Origin: Pseudarthrobacter siccitolerans
Lineage (GTDB): Bacteria; Actinomycetota; Actinomycetes; Actinomycetales; Micrococcaceae
DNA: 64,000 bases
Assembly (NCBI RefSeq): GCF_030823375.1
Contig: NZ_JAUSXB010000001.1
Coordinates: 2,108,001-2,172,000, forward strand
Reading direction: 5' to 3'
Below are positions 18,544 through 27,073 of the stretch, piece by piece. Every line of letters starts with the position of its first letter. The first letter of the stretch is position 1. The translations under genes were made by a program, and so were the position numbers. Under the pieces are notes generated by a model. That model was not told the DNA's origin, ran no database searches, and saw only the letters and a list, made by a program, of their open reading frames with translations.

Positions 18544-19380
18544 CTATCCCTTTACTGATCCGGCGGTGAGCCCGGAGACGATCTTGCGCTGCATGAGGAG
18601 GAAAAAGACCACGGCCGGGACAGTAAAGACCAGGGCCGCGCTGAACACAGTATCCAGTGGCGTCGAGAACTCCCCGATGAAAGAGGCCAGGCCAGTGGAA
18701 GCGACCCAGGACGACCGGTCGCGGATGAACGTCGTGGCGAACAGGTATTCGTTCCACCCGTCGAAGAACGTGATGACTGCGGCGGCGGCCATGGACGGTG
18801 CCACGAGCGGTACTACCATGACCTGGAGAATGCTCAGCGGGCTGCAGCCGTCCACGCGGGCCGATTCCTCCAGCTCAAAGGGAATGTTATCGATGGCGGA
18901 CTTCAGGATGAACAGGGCCACCGGCATCGCGAATGCGGTGTTGACGAGCACCAGGCCACCGAGCTGGTTCAGCAGGCCGAGAGCCGCAAACAGCGAGTAC
19001 AACGGCACCACCAGCAGGGCCTCGGGCAGCATCTGCGTGGCGAAGAACAGGAAACCCATCGGCCCTTTGCCGACGAACTTATAGCGCGAAAGCGCATATG
19101 CCGCCATGGTCGCCAGAATCAGGCTGAGGAAAGTGGTGCCAAAAGCGACGACGGCGGAATTGGCCATCCAGTGCAGGAACGGTGTGTCCGTGGTCAGGAC
19201 AGAGAAAAGGCCGAAGGTCCTCGATATGTCGGGAATGATTCTTTGTTGCCCCTGGTACAAGTCATTGGTGGGCGTCATCGCCGTATTGATGATCCAGAAG
19301 AGCGGGAACCCGGCAAGGCAGGTCAAGAGCAACGCCAGAAAGGCCCTCACTCCGACGCTTAAACGTCTGTGCGCAATCAT
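18544..19380 (-). CDS. Carbohydrate ABC importer permease (MalG type)
   Basis: 278 aa with six membrane helices and the cytoplasmic EAA loop (about 183-200, ESARVDGCSPLSILQVMVVP) that docks to the ATPase. MalG-type proteins form the second half of the CUT1 membrane channel. It overlaps its partner permease gene by a single base and is followed 4 bases later by the ATPase gene. Confidence 0.94.
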   Translation of the reverse strand: MIAHRRLSVGVRAFLALLLTCLAGFPLFWIINTAMTPTNDLYQGQQRIIPDISRTFGLFSVLTTDTPFLHWMANSAVVAFGTTFLSLILATMAAYALSRYKFVGKGPMGFLFFATQMLPEALLVVPLYSLFAALGLLNQLGGLVLVNTAFAMPVALFILKSAIDNIPFELEESARVDGCSPLSILQVMVVPLVAPSMAAAAVITFFDGWNEYLFATTFIRDRSSWVASTGLASFIGEFSTPLDTVFSAALVFTVPAVVFFLLMQRKIVSGLTAGSVKG

Positions 19381-20309
19381 TAGTCCAGTCCGTTCTGCTT
19401 ATTGGCCCGCTGTTCGACAACGAAATAGATCGCGGTGACCACGAGGGAGAGCACGAGGCCCAGCATTCCGGCCGCGGCCGCCAGTCCCAGCTGGCTGTTG
19501 TTAAAGGCCTCCCGGTAGACGTCGATGACAATGGTGTTCGTCGCGTCCACGGGCCCGCCCCCGGTCAGCAGCCAGATGATCTCGAAGCGCCTGAAAGACC
19601 AAATGGTCATCAGCAGTGCAACAACGCGAAGGGTGGGCAGCAAGAAGGGGAGGACTACCAGCTTGAAGGTGCTGTAGCTGTCTGCTCCGTCAATCCTGGT
19701 TGCCTCGTAGAGGTCCTCGGGAACCGACTGCAAGGCGGCCAGTACCACCAGCATCACGAAGGGAGTGACCTTCCAGACCGTGGAAATGACTACCGAGGGC
19801 ATTCCGTAGGCCGGATCAGTCAGCCAGCCACGTTCGCCCAGGCCCAAGGCGCTGCTGGCAGCATTGGCGATGCCGGTCGAGTCGTTGTAGATCCATCGAA
19901 ACACCAGCGCTACAGCGACCGTGGGAACAGCCCACGGCATCACCATGAGGGCACGAGCCAGCGTTCGTGCCGGAAAGTACCGGTTGATGACAAAGGCTGA
20001 GACGGTGCCGAGCGTCAGCGACAGGACAACGGTGAAGGCAGTGTAGATGAGCGTGGTGACCACTGATTTGAAGAAGGCCCCTCCGCCCAGCAGGTGGTCA
20101 TAATTGTCGACGCCGATGTACCGTCCCGCCGTCGGGTTGAGAAGGCGTGTGTTGGTGAAGCTCAGGTCGAGCCCCTTCAGCAGCGGGACGACAGCGAACA
20201 GGAGCAAGTACAGGACGGCGAGTCCGATAAAAAGATATGGAGTCCAACTGAAGCGCCTGCGCGGGGTTGCCGGTGCCGAACGGGTGGTAGCGGTGGTGGT
20301 CGCGGTCAT
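19380..20309 (-). CDS. Carbohydrate ABC importer permease (MalF type)
   Basis: 309-aa permease of the CUT1 family: a Thr/Ala/Arg-rich cytoplasmic N-terminus, six membrane helices and an EAA loop (about 205-225, YEATRIDGADSYSTFKLVVLP). It pairs with the MalG-type protein. The gap to the binding-protein gene upstream is about 60 bases, so all are likely co-transcribed. Confidence 0.94.
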   Translation of the reverse strand: MTATTTATTRSAPATPRRRFSWTPYLFIGLAVLYLLLFAVVPLLKGLDLSFTNTRLLNPTAGRYIGVDNYDHLLGGGAFFKSVVTTLIYTAFTVVLSLTLGTVSAFVINRYFPARTLARALMVMPWAVPTVAVALVFRWIYNDSTGIANAASSALGLGERGWLTDPAYGMPSVVISTVWKVTPFVMLVVLAALQSVPEDLYEATRIDGADSYSTFKLVVLPFLLPTLRVVALLMTIWSFRRFEIIWLLTGGGPVDATNTIVIDVYREAFNNSQLGLAAAAGMLGLVLSLVVTAIYFVVEQRANKQNGLD

Positions 20310-20372
20310 CGATGGGTTCTCTCGATAGGGTCGACTGCCCGGGCGGTAGCCGCCCGGGCAGGCCTGCGATTG

Positions 20373-21653
20373 CTAGGGAGCCAGGCTGGAGGCCTGTTGC
20401 TGCGCGGCGTCCATCGCTTCCTTGGCCGATATGCCGGTGGTGAGCATTCGTGCAACTTGCGTAAGGACGATGGTCCGCACCTGCGGCGTCTTGGTTTCAA
20501 AGCCCGGAATCACCACCGAGGAGGAGTTTTCCAATTGCTTGTAGAACGCGTCGATCCATGGATTGGCTTTGATCTTGGCGTCCGGGGCGGACACGCCAGT
20601 GGCGATACCGGAGGGGAACAGTGCATCCACGAACTTGGACTGGGCATCGGCCGTCATCATCCACTTGAGGAAATCCTTGGCAAGCGCCTTGTTCTTAGAG
20701 TGGGCGTTGATTCCTATGGAGAAGCCCGCATAGGCAGATCCGCCCTCTGGGAACGGCAATGGTGACGCCGACACCTGGGTGGACTTCACGCCGTCCTGGC
20801 TGGAGACCATGGTGAGCAGGGCGGAGGAGTTGTCGATGACCATTCCGACTTCCCCGGCGGAGAACTTGCTCCGGTACGTTGAGGCATCGTCGCCTACACC
20901 GAATCCCCCGGACTTGTAAGCCTTGAGGAAAGCATCCGCAGCAGCAACGTTTTCGTCACTGTTCAAGGTGAGCTTCTTGCCGTCCGACCACTTTCCGCCG
21001 TATCCGTAGACCCAGTTGCTGTAATCCGTGAACCAAGGCGCTTCCTCATTGAGCTGGTGCCGGACAACGAAACCGGTTTTTCCGGTCTTGTCCTTGATTG
21101 TCTTGGCGGCCGTAACAAGTTCATCTGCGGTTGTTGGCGGCTTCACGCCGGCTGTCGACATGATGTCGTTGTTGTAGAACAGGGCGTAAGGCACTGCCTC
21201 CCAAATCAAGCCGAGCTGCTGGCCGTCGAACTTGTAGTTTTCATTGGTCTTGCGAAGGGCTTTTTCACTGTTCGAATCCAGGATGCCGTCCAAGGGCTCA
21301 AGGGCACCGCTGGAGGCCAGCTCCGGGAAGAAGGGATCCGGAATGATCAGGATGTCCGGTCCGGCACCCGAGCCAATCTGGGTGCTGATGGTTTTCTCGT
21401 AATCGGCGCGGGTGATTTCCTGCTTCTCAATCTTCGCCTTGGTATTGACCTTTTCGTACTCCTTGACCGCGGCCAGGATGTTGTCGCCACGGCCCTTCTC
21501 CAACCACTGCCAGTTGGCGAAAGTAAGCGTCCCTCCCTCCGAGGCGGCGGGACCCGTCTCTGTTGTGCCGCCGCCCCCACCGCTGCAACCAGATAGTGCC
21601 AGGCTCAGGGCAACCGCCGCGGCTCCGCTCTTCATCACTGTTCGAATCTTCAC
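20373..21653 (-). CDS. Sugar-binding lipoprotein of the ABC importer
   Basis: 426-aa extracellular solute-binding protein (SBP family 1). A short basic N-terminus and hydrophobic stretch lead to the lipobox LSGC (Cys about 24), followed by a Gly-rich linker GGGGG, so it is membrane-anchored after lipid modification. The GTG at 21653 is selected because GGGAG lies 7 bases upstream and gives a proper signal peptide; an open frame extends further but over the promoter region. Its ligand is inferred from the locus as an amino sugar acid or related compound. Confidence 0.92.
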   Translation of the reverse strand: MKIRTVMKSGAAAVALSLALSGCSGGGGGTTETGPAASEGGTLTFANWQWLEKGRGDNILAAVKEYEKVNTKAKIEKQEITRADYEKTISTQIGSGAGPDILIIPDPFFPELASSGALEPLDGILDSNSEKALRKTNENYKFDGQQLGLIWEAVPYALFYNNDIMSTAGVKPPTTADELVTAAKTIKDKTGKTGFVVRHQLNEEAPWFTDYSNWVYGYGGKWSDGKKLTLNSDENVAAADAFLKAYKSGGFGVGDDASTYRSKFSAGEVGMVIDNSSALLTMVSSQDGVKSTQVSASPLPFPEGGSAYAGFSIGINAHSKNKALAKDFLKWMMTADAQSKFVDALFPSGIATGVSAPDAKIKANPWIDAFYKQLENSSSVVIPGFETKTPQVRTIVLTQVARMLTTGISAKEAMDAAQQQASSLAP

Positions 21654-21679
21654 AAGGACTCCCGAATTGTGCATATGTT

Positions 21680-21693
21680 GCAACAGCTGTTGC
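21680..21693. promoter_or_regulatory. Palindromic operator upstream of the binding-protein gene
   Basis: Perfect 14-base palindrome GCAACAGCTGTTGC within a longer dyad TTGC-N12-GCAA (21678-21697). It lies about 27 bases before the GTG of the binding-protein gene. A related dyad is found before the deacylase and iclR genes, making an IclR-type binding site likely. Confidence 0.6.
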
Positions 21694-21741
21694 GCAATTG
21701 CTATATTGTCAGTTGCGGCTCGTACTGTAAATAGGAATTTG

Positions 21742-23331
21742 CTATTTCTGTATGCGGCGCACTGCCCGTCCTGGTTTTGCGGAAGTGCGGGTTCCCTGGC
21801 GGATGGTTGCTTCGCCGTTGACAAACACGTGATGGATCCCATCGGGCAGCACTTTGGGGTTGTCGTACGTGGCACGGGATCCTACTGCCTGGGCGTCAAA
21901 GACGACCAGGTCTGCCCAATTGCCCACCTTGACCACTCCGCGGTCAGCCAAACCCAGCCGGCGGGCTGGCCGCGATGTCGCGTGCAGGACGGCTTCTTCC
22001 AAGCTCATAACGCCAAGCTCCCGGACGTAGTGGCCCAGGAAGCGTGGAAAAGTTCCCCAACCGCGCGGGTGGGGCCGGTCACCTACGAGGATTCCGTCGC
22101 TGCCCACCGTGTGGGCTCGATGGCGCATGACCGCTTGCACATTCTCCTCGTTGCCAACCTGCACCAGGCATCCTGCACCGAAATCGTCAGCAACAAGCAG
22201 GTCCAGGAAGGCAGCGCCGGCGGAAGCCCCCCGCTCCCCTGCCATTTCCGTCACGGTCTTACCAACGGCCCAGGCGTTGTCGGTCCGTTGGGTGGAGGCG
22301 ATAACGATCGTGGTCCAGTCCATCGGCACGCCGTGATGTCCGTCGGACCCTTCCACCTCAATCTCGCGAAGGATCCGCTGCCGAACCGTCGGGTCAGCCA
22401 GCCGCTGGCCCATCGCGTCCTTTCCGCCCTCGTGGACCCAGCTGGGGAGCAGGGCCGCCAGATAGGTCGCCCCGGCCAGGTAGGGGTAGGAATCAAGGGT
22501 GACGTCGAGGCCCGCACCCATGGCTTCGTCAATCGCGGCCAGCACTTCAACAGCCCTTCCCTTGTTCTGCGGAAAATTGACGTGGCAGTGAGCAAGATGC
22601 AGCGGGACCCCGGCAGCGCCGGCGATCTTCAAACAGGCCTGGTAACCCTCCACCACGTCCGCCCCGTAGTTCCGGTGATGGGGGCAGTAGTAACCACCGA
22701 TCTCCTTGACGGCGGCCAGGGCATGAACCAGCTCCTCATCGGAGGCGTACATTCCCGGTGTGTACGTCAGGCCTGTCGACATTCCCATGGCGCCATCCCG
22801 GAGCCCCTGGGCAACAATGTCCCGGATCCTGCCCAGCTCGTCTGCAGTGGCGGCACGCGATTCAGTGCCCATCACCATCATTCTCGCCGTGCCGTGGGGT
22901 ACGAGCACTGCAACGTTAGCGGCCGCTCCCTCATCTACCTTTGCCAGGTAGTCCGCGATGCTTCGCCAGGAGTAGTCCAATTCAGGAGTGCCATTCCAAC
23001 CTGCGATTTGCTCCCGGGTGGCCGCCATCACTTCGTCGTTGACTGGCGCATATCCCAAACCGTCCTGGCCAACCACCTCCAAGGTGATCCCTTGGGCCAC
23101 CTTGGAAACATGTTCCGGATCAGCAAGGACGGCGAGGTCGGAGTGTGCGTGCATGTCAATGAACCCGGGCGACACCACCAAGCCCCGGACGTCCAACTCC
23201 TCACCGCTGAAGTCCTGCCCTGGAGGGAGGATGCCGCTAATCCGGCCGTCGCTGACTGCAAGGTCAGCCGTAAACGCCGGCCTGCCCGTACCGTCAATGA
23301 TCGAACCGCCCCGCAAAACTAAGTCACCCAT
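21742..23331 (-). CDS. N-acyl-D-amino-acid deacylase (amidohydrolase superfamily)
   Basis: 529-aa zinc amidohydrolase of the D-aminoacylase family (usual length about 480-530). The metal-binding motif in GFIDMHAHSD (about 60), the HHRNYG and HCH segments and the final VGNWADLVVFD beta-sandwich are all in place. It hydrolyses N-acyl groups from D-configured amino acids; in this locus a likely substrate is an N-acetylated 2-amino sugar acid whose C2 centre could be recognised similarly. The ATG at 23331 has GGAGG upstream; the open frame beyond it reads through the iclR region and is not used. The gene precedes the importer operon by 88 bases. Confidence 0.9.
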   Translation of the reverse strand: MGDLVLRGGSIIDGTGRPAFTADLAVSDGRISGILPPGQDFSGEELDVRGLVVSPGFIDMHAHSDLAVLADPEHVSKVAQGITLEVVGQDGLGYAPVNDEVMAATREQIAGWNGTPELDYSWRSIADYLAKVDEGAAANVAVLVPHGTARMMVMGTESRAATADELGRIRDIVAQGLRDGAMGMSTGLTYTPGMYASDEELVHALAAVKEIGGYYCPHHRNYGADVVEGYQACLKIAGAAGVPLHLAHCHVNFPQNKGRAVEVLAAIDEAMGAGLDVTLDSYPYLAGATYLAALLPSWVHEGGKDAMGQRLADPTVRQRILREIEVEGSDGHHGVPMDWTTIVIASTQRTDNAWAVGKTVTEMAGERGASAGAAFLDLLVADDFGAGCLVQVGNEENVQAVMRHRAHTVGSDGILVGDRPHPRGWGTFPRFLGHYVRELGVMSLEEAVLHATSRPARRLGLADRGVVKVGNWADLVVFDAQAVGSRATYDNPKVLPDGIHHVFVNGEATIRQGTRTSAKPGRAVRRIQK

Positions 23332-23367
23332 TGCAGCCTCCGCTGAAGCATAAAAATGTTGCACTCT

Positions 23368-23385
23368 TTGCACAGGGGTGTGCAA
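23368..23385. promoter_or_regulatory. Operator dyad between the deacylase and iclR genes
   Basis: TTGCAC-AGGGGT-GTGCAA, exact 6-base arms, in the 90-base divergent promoter region; an extra TGTTGCAC half-site sits at 23358-23365. It shares the TTGC...GCAA architecture with 21680-21693. Confidence 0.6.
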
Positions 23386-23421
23386 GACTGTTGGAACACT
23401 GCGAGTATATAAGGGGAGTGA

Positions 23422-24156
23422 ATGTCTCAAGCCGTGCAGCGGGCAACCGAAATCCTGGAATTCCTGGGTGAGGGCCCCCGGAGCCTGAGCGAGACGGCCA
23501 AGCGCTTCAATGTGCACCGCTCGACTGTCCTGCGGCAGCTGCAGACACTGGAAGAAGCTGGTTTTGTGCTGCGTCGGGGGAACGGCCACTACAGCATCGG
23601 GCCAACGATGATCGCGATCGCCCAGCAGGCCCTGGACAGCCTCGACCTGCGCTCCGTCGCCCACGACGAGATCCGGAGCCTGCATGCACGCACCGGCCAG
23701 ACGATCCACTTGGCGCAGCTTGTCGAATCAACGGTCATGTACGTGGACAAAGTCGAGGGACAGGACAGTGTCCGGATGTACTCCCGCATTGGAAAGACTG
23801 TGTTGCCGCACGTCACCGGGGTAGGGAAGGCAATACTCAGCCAGCTTTCAGAGAGCCGCCGTGATTCCACCCTGGCAGGTGTGGAGTGGAAAGCATTCAC
23901 GCCAAACACGCTTGCCACACGGGAGGCACTTGATGAGCAGTTGGCCGTCATAAAAGACCAGGGGTGGGCGATCGACAACGGAGAGTTCGAGGACTTCGTC
24001 AACTGCATCGCCGTGCCCATCACCAACTCCAGCGCAAGCACTGTAGGCGCCATCTCCCTCACGGCAATCAAGGCCGTGGCCACCGTGGAGGACCTCATGG
24101 TGCATCTGGACGACATCCGCAGCACCGCCCAGACCATTTCCCGCCACCTCGGCTAG
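23422..24156 (+). CDS. IclR-family transcriptional regulator
   Basis: 244 aa, standard IclR length. An N-terminal winged HTH (about 5-60, SLSETAKRFNVHRSTVLRQLQTLEEAGFVLR) is followed by the effector-binding GAF-like domain with GKAILSQL and the C-terminal VGAISLTAIK pattern. Divergent from the deacylase gene and followed 18 bases later by the PLP-enzyme gene, it is the obvious local regulator, probably responding to a pathway intermediate and acting at the TTGC...GCAA dyads. Start ATG at 23422 with GGGGAG upstream. Confidence 0.93.
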   Translation: MSQAVQRATEILEFLGEGPRSLSETAKRFNVHRSTVLRQLQTLEEAGFVLRRGNGHYSIGPTMIAIAQQALDSLDLRSVAHDEIRSLHARTGQTIHLAQLVESTVMYVDKVEGQDSVRMYSRIGKTVLPHVTGVGKAILSQLSESRRDSTLAGVEWKAFTPNTLATREALDEQLAVIKDQGWAIDNGEFEDFVNCIAVPITNSSASTVGAISLTAIKAVATVEDLMVHLDDIRSTAQTISRHLG

Positions 24157-24174
24157 TCACCAACGAAAGGCAGC

Positions 24175-25296
24175 ATGAACTTCTATTCCGGCTTGGGCCT
24201 AAAACCCGTCGTAAACGCCGCCACAACCTTCACCGCGCTCGGTGGCTCCCTGATGCCCGAGGAGGTGCTGGAAGCGATGAAGGAGGCGGCGGGCTCTTTT
24301 GTCGACATGCACGAACTGCATCTGGCAGCCGGGAAGCGGCTGGCCGAAATCACCCGCAATGACGCCGCCTACGTCACCTCCGGCTGCGCGGCGGCCCTAA
24401 TCCTTGCGCTCCTGGGCATCCGCACAAACGGAGACCCCCGGATCCTTACCGAATTCCCCGGCCGGGACCTTGCCCCCAGCGAAGTCATTATGCACGCGGC
24501 CCATCGCATTCCCTATGACGCAGCGATAGCAATGTCCGGCGTCACTATCCGCCAGATTGGCAACATCCAGCAGACGTTTGACTGGGAGCTGGAGGCAGCG
24601 ATCACGGAAAAAACGGCGGCCGTCCTGTACGTGGCAGGAACGCATCTTCCACAGGTCGCCTTGCCCCTGCCCGAAGTTGTACGAATTGCCAGAAAAAAAG
24701 GCATACCGGTGATTGTCGATGCGGCAGCGCAGCTTCCGCCAGCCGAGAACCTTTGGCACTTCACCAAGAACTTGGGCGCGGACATTGCTGTATTTTCCGG
24801 GGGAAAGGCGCTGCGCGGGCCGCAAGCCAGCGGACTAATGGTGGGAAGCCCCGACATCATCGAAGCAGCCCGCCAAAACGGAGCACCCTTCCAGCGCTGG
24901 GCACGGGCCATGAAAGCCGGCAAGGAAGAGATAGCGGGGCTCCTGACCGCCGTGGAACGCTTTGTCAACCTTGATCACGCTTCGCTTCATAGCCAATGGC
25001 TCGCAACAGTGGAGGCCTGGCATCAGGGACTCATGAACCTCGACGGTATTTTCCTCCGCCCTGAAGCCCTCAATGAAGCCGGCCAGCCAGTCCCTCGCCT
25101 CTACGTCGGCATCAACGATGCCGCCCGGGCGGCCCGTTCCCTGTCCGCCCTCACGGCAGCAAACCCGCGAATCGCGGTCCACCCGGACGTACGAAACGGT
25201 ACGCCGCACGGATTCTGGATCGGACCGGACCTGCTTCAGGACGGCGAAGCAGAGGTCGTGGCCGAGGCGGTACGCACAGCAGTCGCCAGTTCGTAA
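24175..25296 (+). CDS. PLP-dependent SelA/DgaE-family lyase (D-glucosaminate dehydratase-like)
   Basis: 373 aa, near the length of DgaE (D-glucosaminate-6-phosphate ammonia-lyase) and related SelA-fold PLP enzymes. The PLP lysine is in FSGGKALRGPQASG (about 212), Asp-212-type ring contact in PVIVDAAAQLPP, and the N-terminal YVTSGCAAAL phosphate-binding loop is clear. Members remove ammonia and water from 2-amino-3-hydroxy acids to give 2-keto-3-deoxy acids. With KDG kinase and KDPG aldolase in the locus, conversion of D-glucosaminate to KDG is the simplest reading. It follows iclR and precedes ridA in one operon. Close relatives annotated as selenocysteine synthase act on tRNA, which nothing here supports. 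Confidence 0.82.
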   Translation: MNFYSGLGLKPVVNAATTFTALGGSLMPEEVLEAMKEAAGSFVDMHELHLAAGKRLAEITRNDAAYVTSGCAAALILALLGIRTNGDPRILTEFPGRDLAPSEVIMHAAHRIPYDAAIAMSGVTIRQIGNIQQTFDWELEAAITEKTAAVLYVAGTHLPQVALPLPEVVRIARKKGIPVIVDAAAQLPPAENLWHFTKNLGADIAVFSGGKALRGPQASGLMVGSPDIIEAARQNGAPFQRWARAMKAGKEEIAGLLTAVERFVNLDHASLHSQWLATVEAWHQGLMNLDGIFLRPEALNEAGQPVPRLYVGINDAARAARSLSALTAANPRIAVHPDVRNGTPHGFWIGPDLLQDGEAEVVAEAVRTAVASS

Positions 25297-25327
25297 GACA
25301 ACACCCACCATCCACACAAGGAGAACC

Positions 25328-25708
25328 ATGACCAAGCAGGCCATCACCATTCCCAACGCCCCGGCCCCGGCTGGACCATACAGCCAGGGGATCGTCGCCA
25401 ACGGCTTTCTGTACACCGCAGGGTTCGGCCCCCAGGATCCTGCCACGGGAGAAGTCCCCGAAGGCGTCGCAGACCAGACCCGCCAGGTGCTTCGAAACAT
25501 CGAAGCGGTTCTTCGCGAGGCGGGCGCCACCTTTGCCGACGTCGTCAAGGTAACCGCGCATCTCCAGCACCTCAAGAGGGATTTTGACGAATACAACCAG
25601 GCATACGTGGAATTCTTTCCCGCCCCTTTTCCCGTCCGCACAACCGTCGGTTCGGACCTCTATGACATCCTCGTCGAAATAGACGTTGTGGCCGCCCTGC
25701 CCCAGTAG
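25328..25708 (+). CDS. RidA-family enamine/imine deaminase
   Basis: 126-aa Rid protein of the YjgF/YER057c/UK114 family. The segment PAPAGPYSQG, the Arg in FPVRTTVG (about 105, carboxylate-binding) and the Glu near the end (ILVEIDVVA) are conserved. RidA speeds hydrolysis of the reactive enamine or imine released by PLP lyases, so its place 31 bases behind the PLP-enzyme gene is functionally coherent. Start ATG at 25328 has AAGGAG upstream; the long frame extending back inside the lyase gene is a shadow. Confidence 0.92.
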   Translation: MTKQAITIPNAPAPAGPYSQGIVANGFLYTAGFGPQDPATGEVPEGVADQTRQVLRNIEAVLREAGATFADVVKVTAHLQHLKRDFDEYNQAYVEFFPAPFPVRTTVGSDLYDILVEIDVVAALPQ

Positions 25709-25742
25709 CAGCGGCGACACCATGCCCCGGAGGCCCGCCGGC

Positions 25743-25765
25743 CCGCCGTCTTCGAACGACGGCGG
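25743..25765 (+). terminator. Hairpin after ridA
   Basis: CCGCCGTC (25743-25750) pairs with GACGGCGG (25758-25765) around a 7-base loop, 35 bases past the ridA stop. Confidence 0.6.
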
Positions 25766-25814
25766 CTCCTGACGGGGTGAGATTATCTTGAAGAAAACGA
25801 GGACCACAGGGGGC

Positions 25815-25958
25815 GGTACCCTGGAGAACACCGTGTTAGCGAATGCTTCTGTTGTCGTCATTCCATCTTCGATGGCTTTGCGGACGTCGTTCTTGGTGCT
25901 TGCTTTTAACGGTGGCTTGAGGATCTCGTCCTCTATGCCGGCTGCTACGGCAAAGACT
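25815..25958 (-). pseudogene. C-terminal relic resembling an RraA-family aldolase
   Basis: On the minus strand this stretch encodes about 45 sensible codons after an in-frame TGA: GIEDEILKPPLKASTK, then NDVRKAIEDGMTTTEAFAN. Such a tail (charged helix ending VRxAIxxGMTTTEAF) is typical of RraA-like proteins, which include 4-hydroxy-2-oxo-acid aldolases and are often encoded in sugar-acid loci. The rest of the gene is missing. The assignment rests on pattern memory, not on a search. Confidence 0.45.
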
Positions 25959-25985
25959 CAGCCGCAGTCGGGTGAGCGGAAATTG

Positions 25986-26936
25986 CTATCCCAGCCGCGC
26001 ATCAAACCGCCGCCTGTACTCCGTTGGTGTCGTGGAAAAGGCGGCCGCGAAGTTCTGCCGCAGGGTGACGGCGTTGCCGAATCCGCACTCAGCGGAGATC
26101 TGGTCGATTGACAGGTCTGTGGTCTCGAGCAGCCGGCGGGCAGCGTCAAGGCGGCGGGCCCGGATCCAGGCTGCCGGCGTTGTACCGGTTGCTGCCCGGA
26201 AGGACCGGACGAAGGTGCGGCGGCTCAGGTGCGCCTGGGCAGCGAGCCGGTCGATGGTGAGGGGCTCACCCAGGCGGCCCAGGGCCCATTCGAGCAGGCG
26301 CGAGATCGGGTCATCCGTGGAGCGCTCCGGCACCGGATGCTCGATGTACTGCGCCTGCCCGCCCTCCCGGTGCGGAGCAATGACCAGGCTGCGCGCCACC
26401 TGGTTCGCGGCTTCCGCTCCCAGCTTGGCGCGCACCAGGTGCAGGCAGGCATCCAGGGCGGAGGCCGTGCCGGCCGAGGTCAGGACGTCACCGTGGTCGA
26501 TGTACAGCACAGAGCGGTCGAGCGGGACATCTGGATGCCGAACAGCCAGGGAATCAAACGCCTGCCAGTGTGTGACCGCCCGCCGCCCCGCAAGCAGGCC
26601 GGCGTCGGCTACGGGGATCGCCCCAAGGCACAACCCCAGAATTGGCGCCCCGCGACCGTGTGCCCTTTGAAGCACCTGCCGCAGCGACTCGCTGGGGACG
26701 CGCCCGTCGTCGAACCATGAAGGCACCACCACAACGTCCGCTTCTTCGGCGGCCGCCGGCCCTTTCACCTCGCCCAGCCCATAGCCCTCAGCGGTTGCAA
26801 TTCCGCCTTCCTGGTCAGAGAAAAGGACCGTCTTCCACGCGGCAAGGCCTTGGCGGGCCACCTCGTCAAAAACCATCTGCGGAACAGCGAGGTGAAACAT
26901 CGTTGCGCCATCGAAGGCGTACACGGCGATCCTCAT
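25986..26936 (-). CDS. GlxA-type AraC-family transcriptional regulator with DJ-1/PfpI domain
   Basis: 316 aa. Residues about 1-180 form a DJ-1/PfpI-like domain with the nucleophile-elbow segment GLCLGAIPV, where Cys is kept; residues about 215-312 are a double-HTH AraC domain (LSRRTFVRSFRAATGTTPAAWI and ISAECGFGNAVTLRQNF). GlxA-type regulators usually control a divergent or adjacent catabolic gene. Here the divergent neighbour is the isochorismatase-family gene, 137 bases away, which is interrupted by a stop codon. Confidence 0.92.
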   Translation of the reverse strand: MRIAVYAFDGATMFHLAVPQMVFDEVARQGLAAWKTVLFSDQEGGIATAEGYGLGEVKGPAAAEEADVVVVPSWFDDGRVPSESLRQVLQRAHGRGAPILGLCLGAIPVADAGLLAGRRAVTHWQAFDSLAVRHPDVPLDRSVLYIDHGDVLTSAGTASALDACLHLVRAKLGAEAANQVARSLVIAPHREGGQAQYIEHPVPERSTDDPISRLLEWALGRLGEPLTIDRLAAQAHLSRRTFVRSFRAATGTTPAAWIRARRLDAARRLLETTDLSIDQISAECGFGNAVTLRQNFAAAFSTTPTEYRRRFDARLG

Positions 26937-27073
26937 CCAGCTCCCTTCCTCTACTTTGGCCCGAACCCATCGTATATGCGCCTTCGTGCCACTGTTGGTG
27001 CGCCTCGCTCGCGGGAAGACTGGAAAGGTCGCCAGAAAAGGCAGTCAAGCAACCATCAGGGAGAAACAAGAAC

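Noticed and set aside
24175..25296. Selenocysteine synthase (SelA) function for the PLP enzyme
   Set aside because: No selB, selC or selD nearby, and the KDG kinase/aldolase context fits a DgaE-like lyase better.
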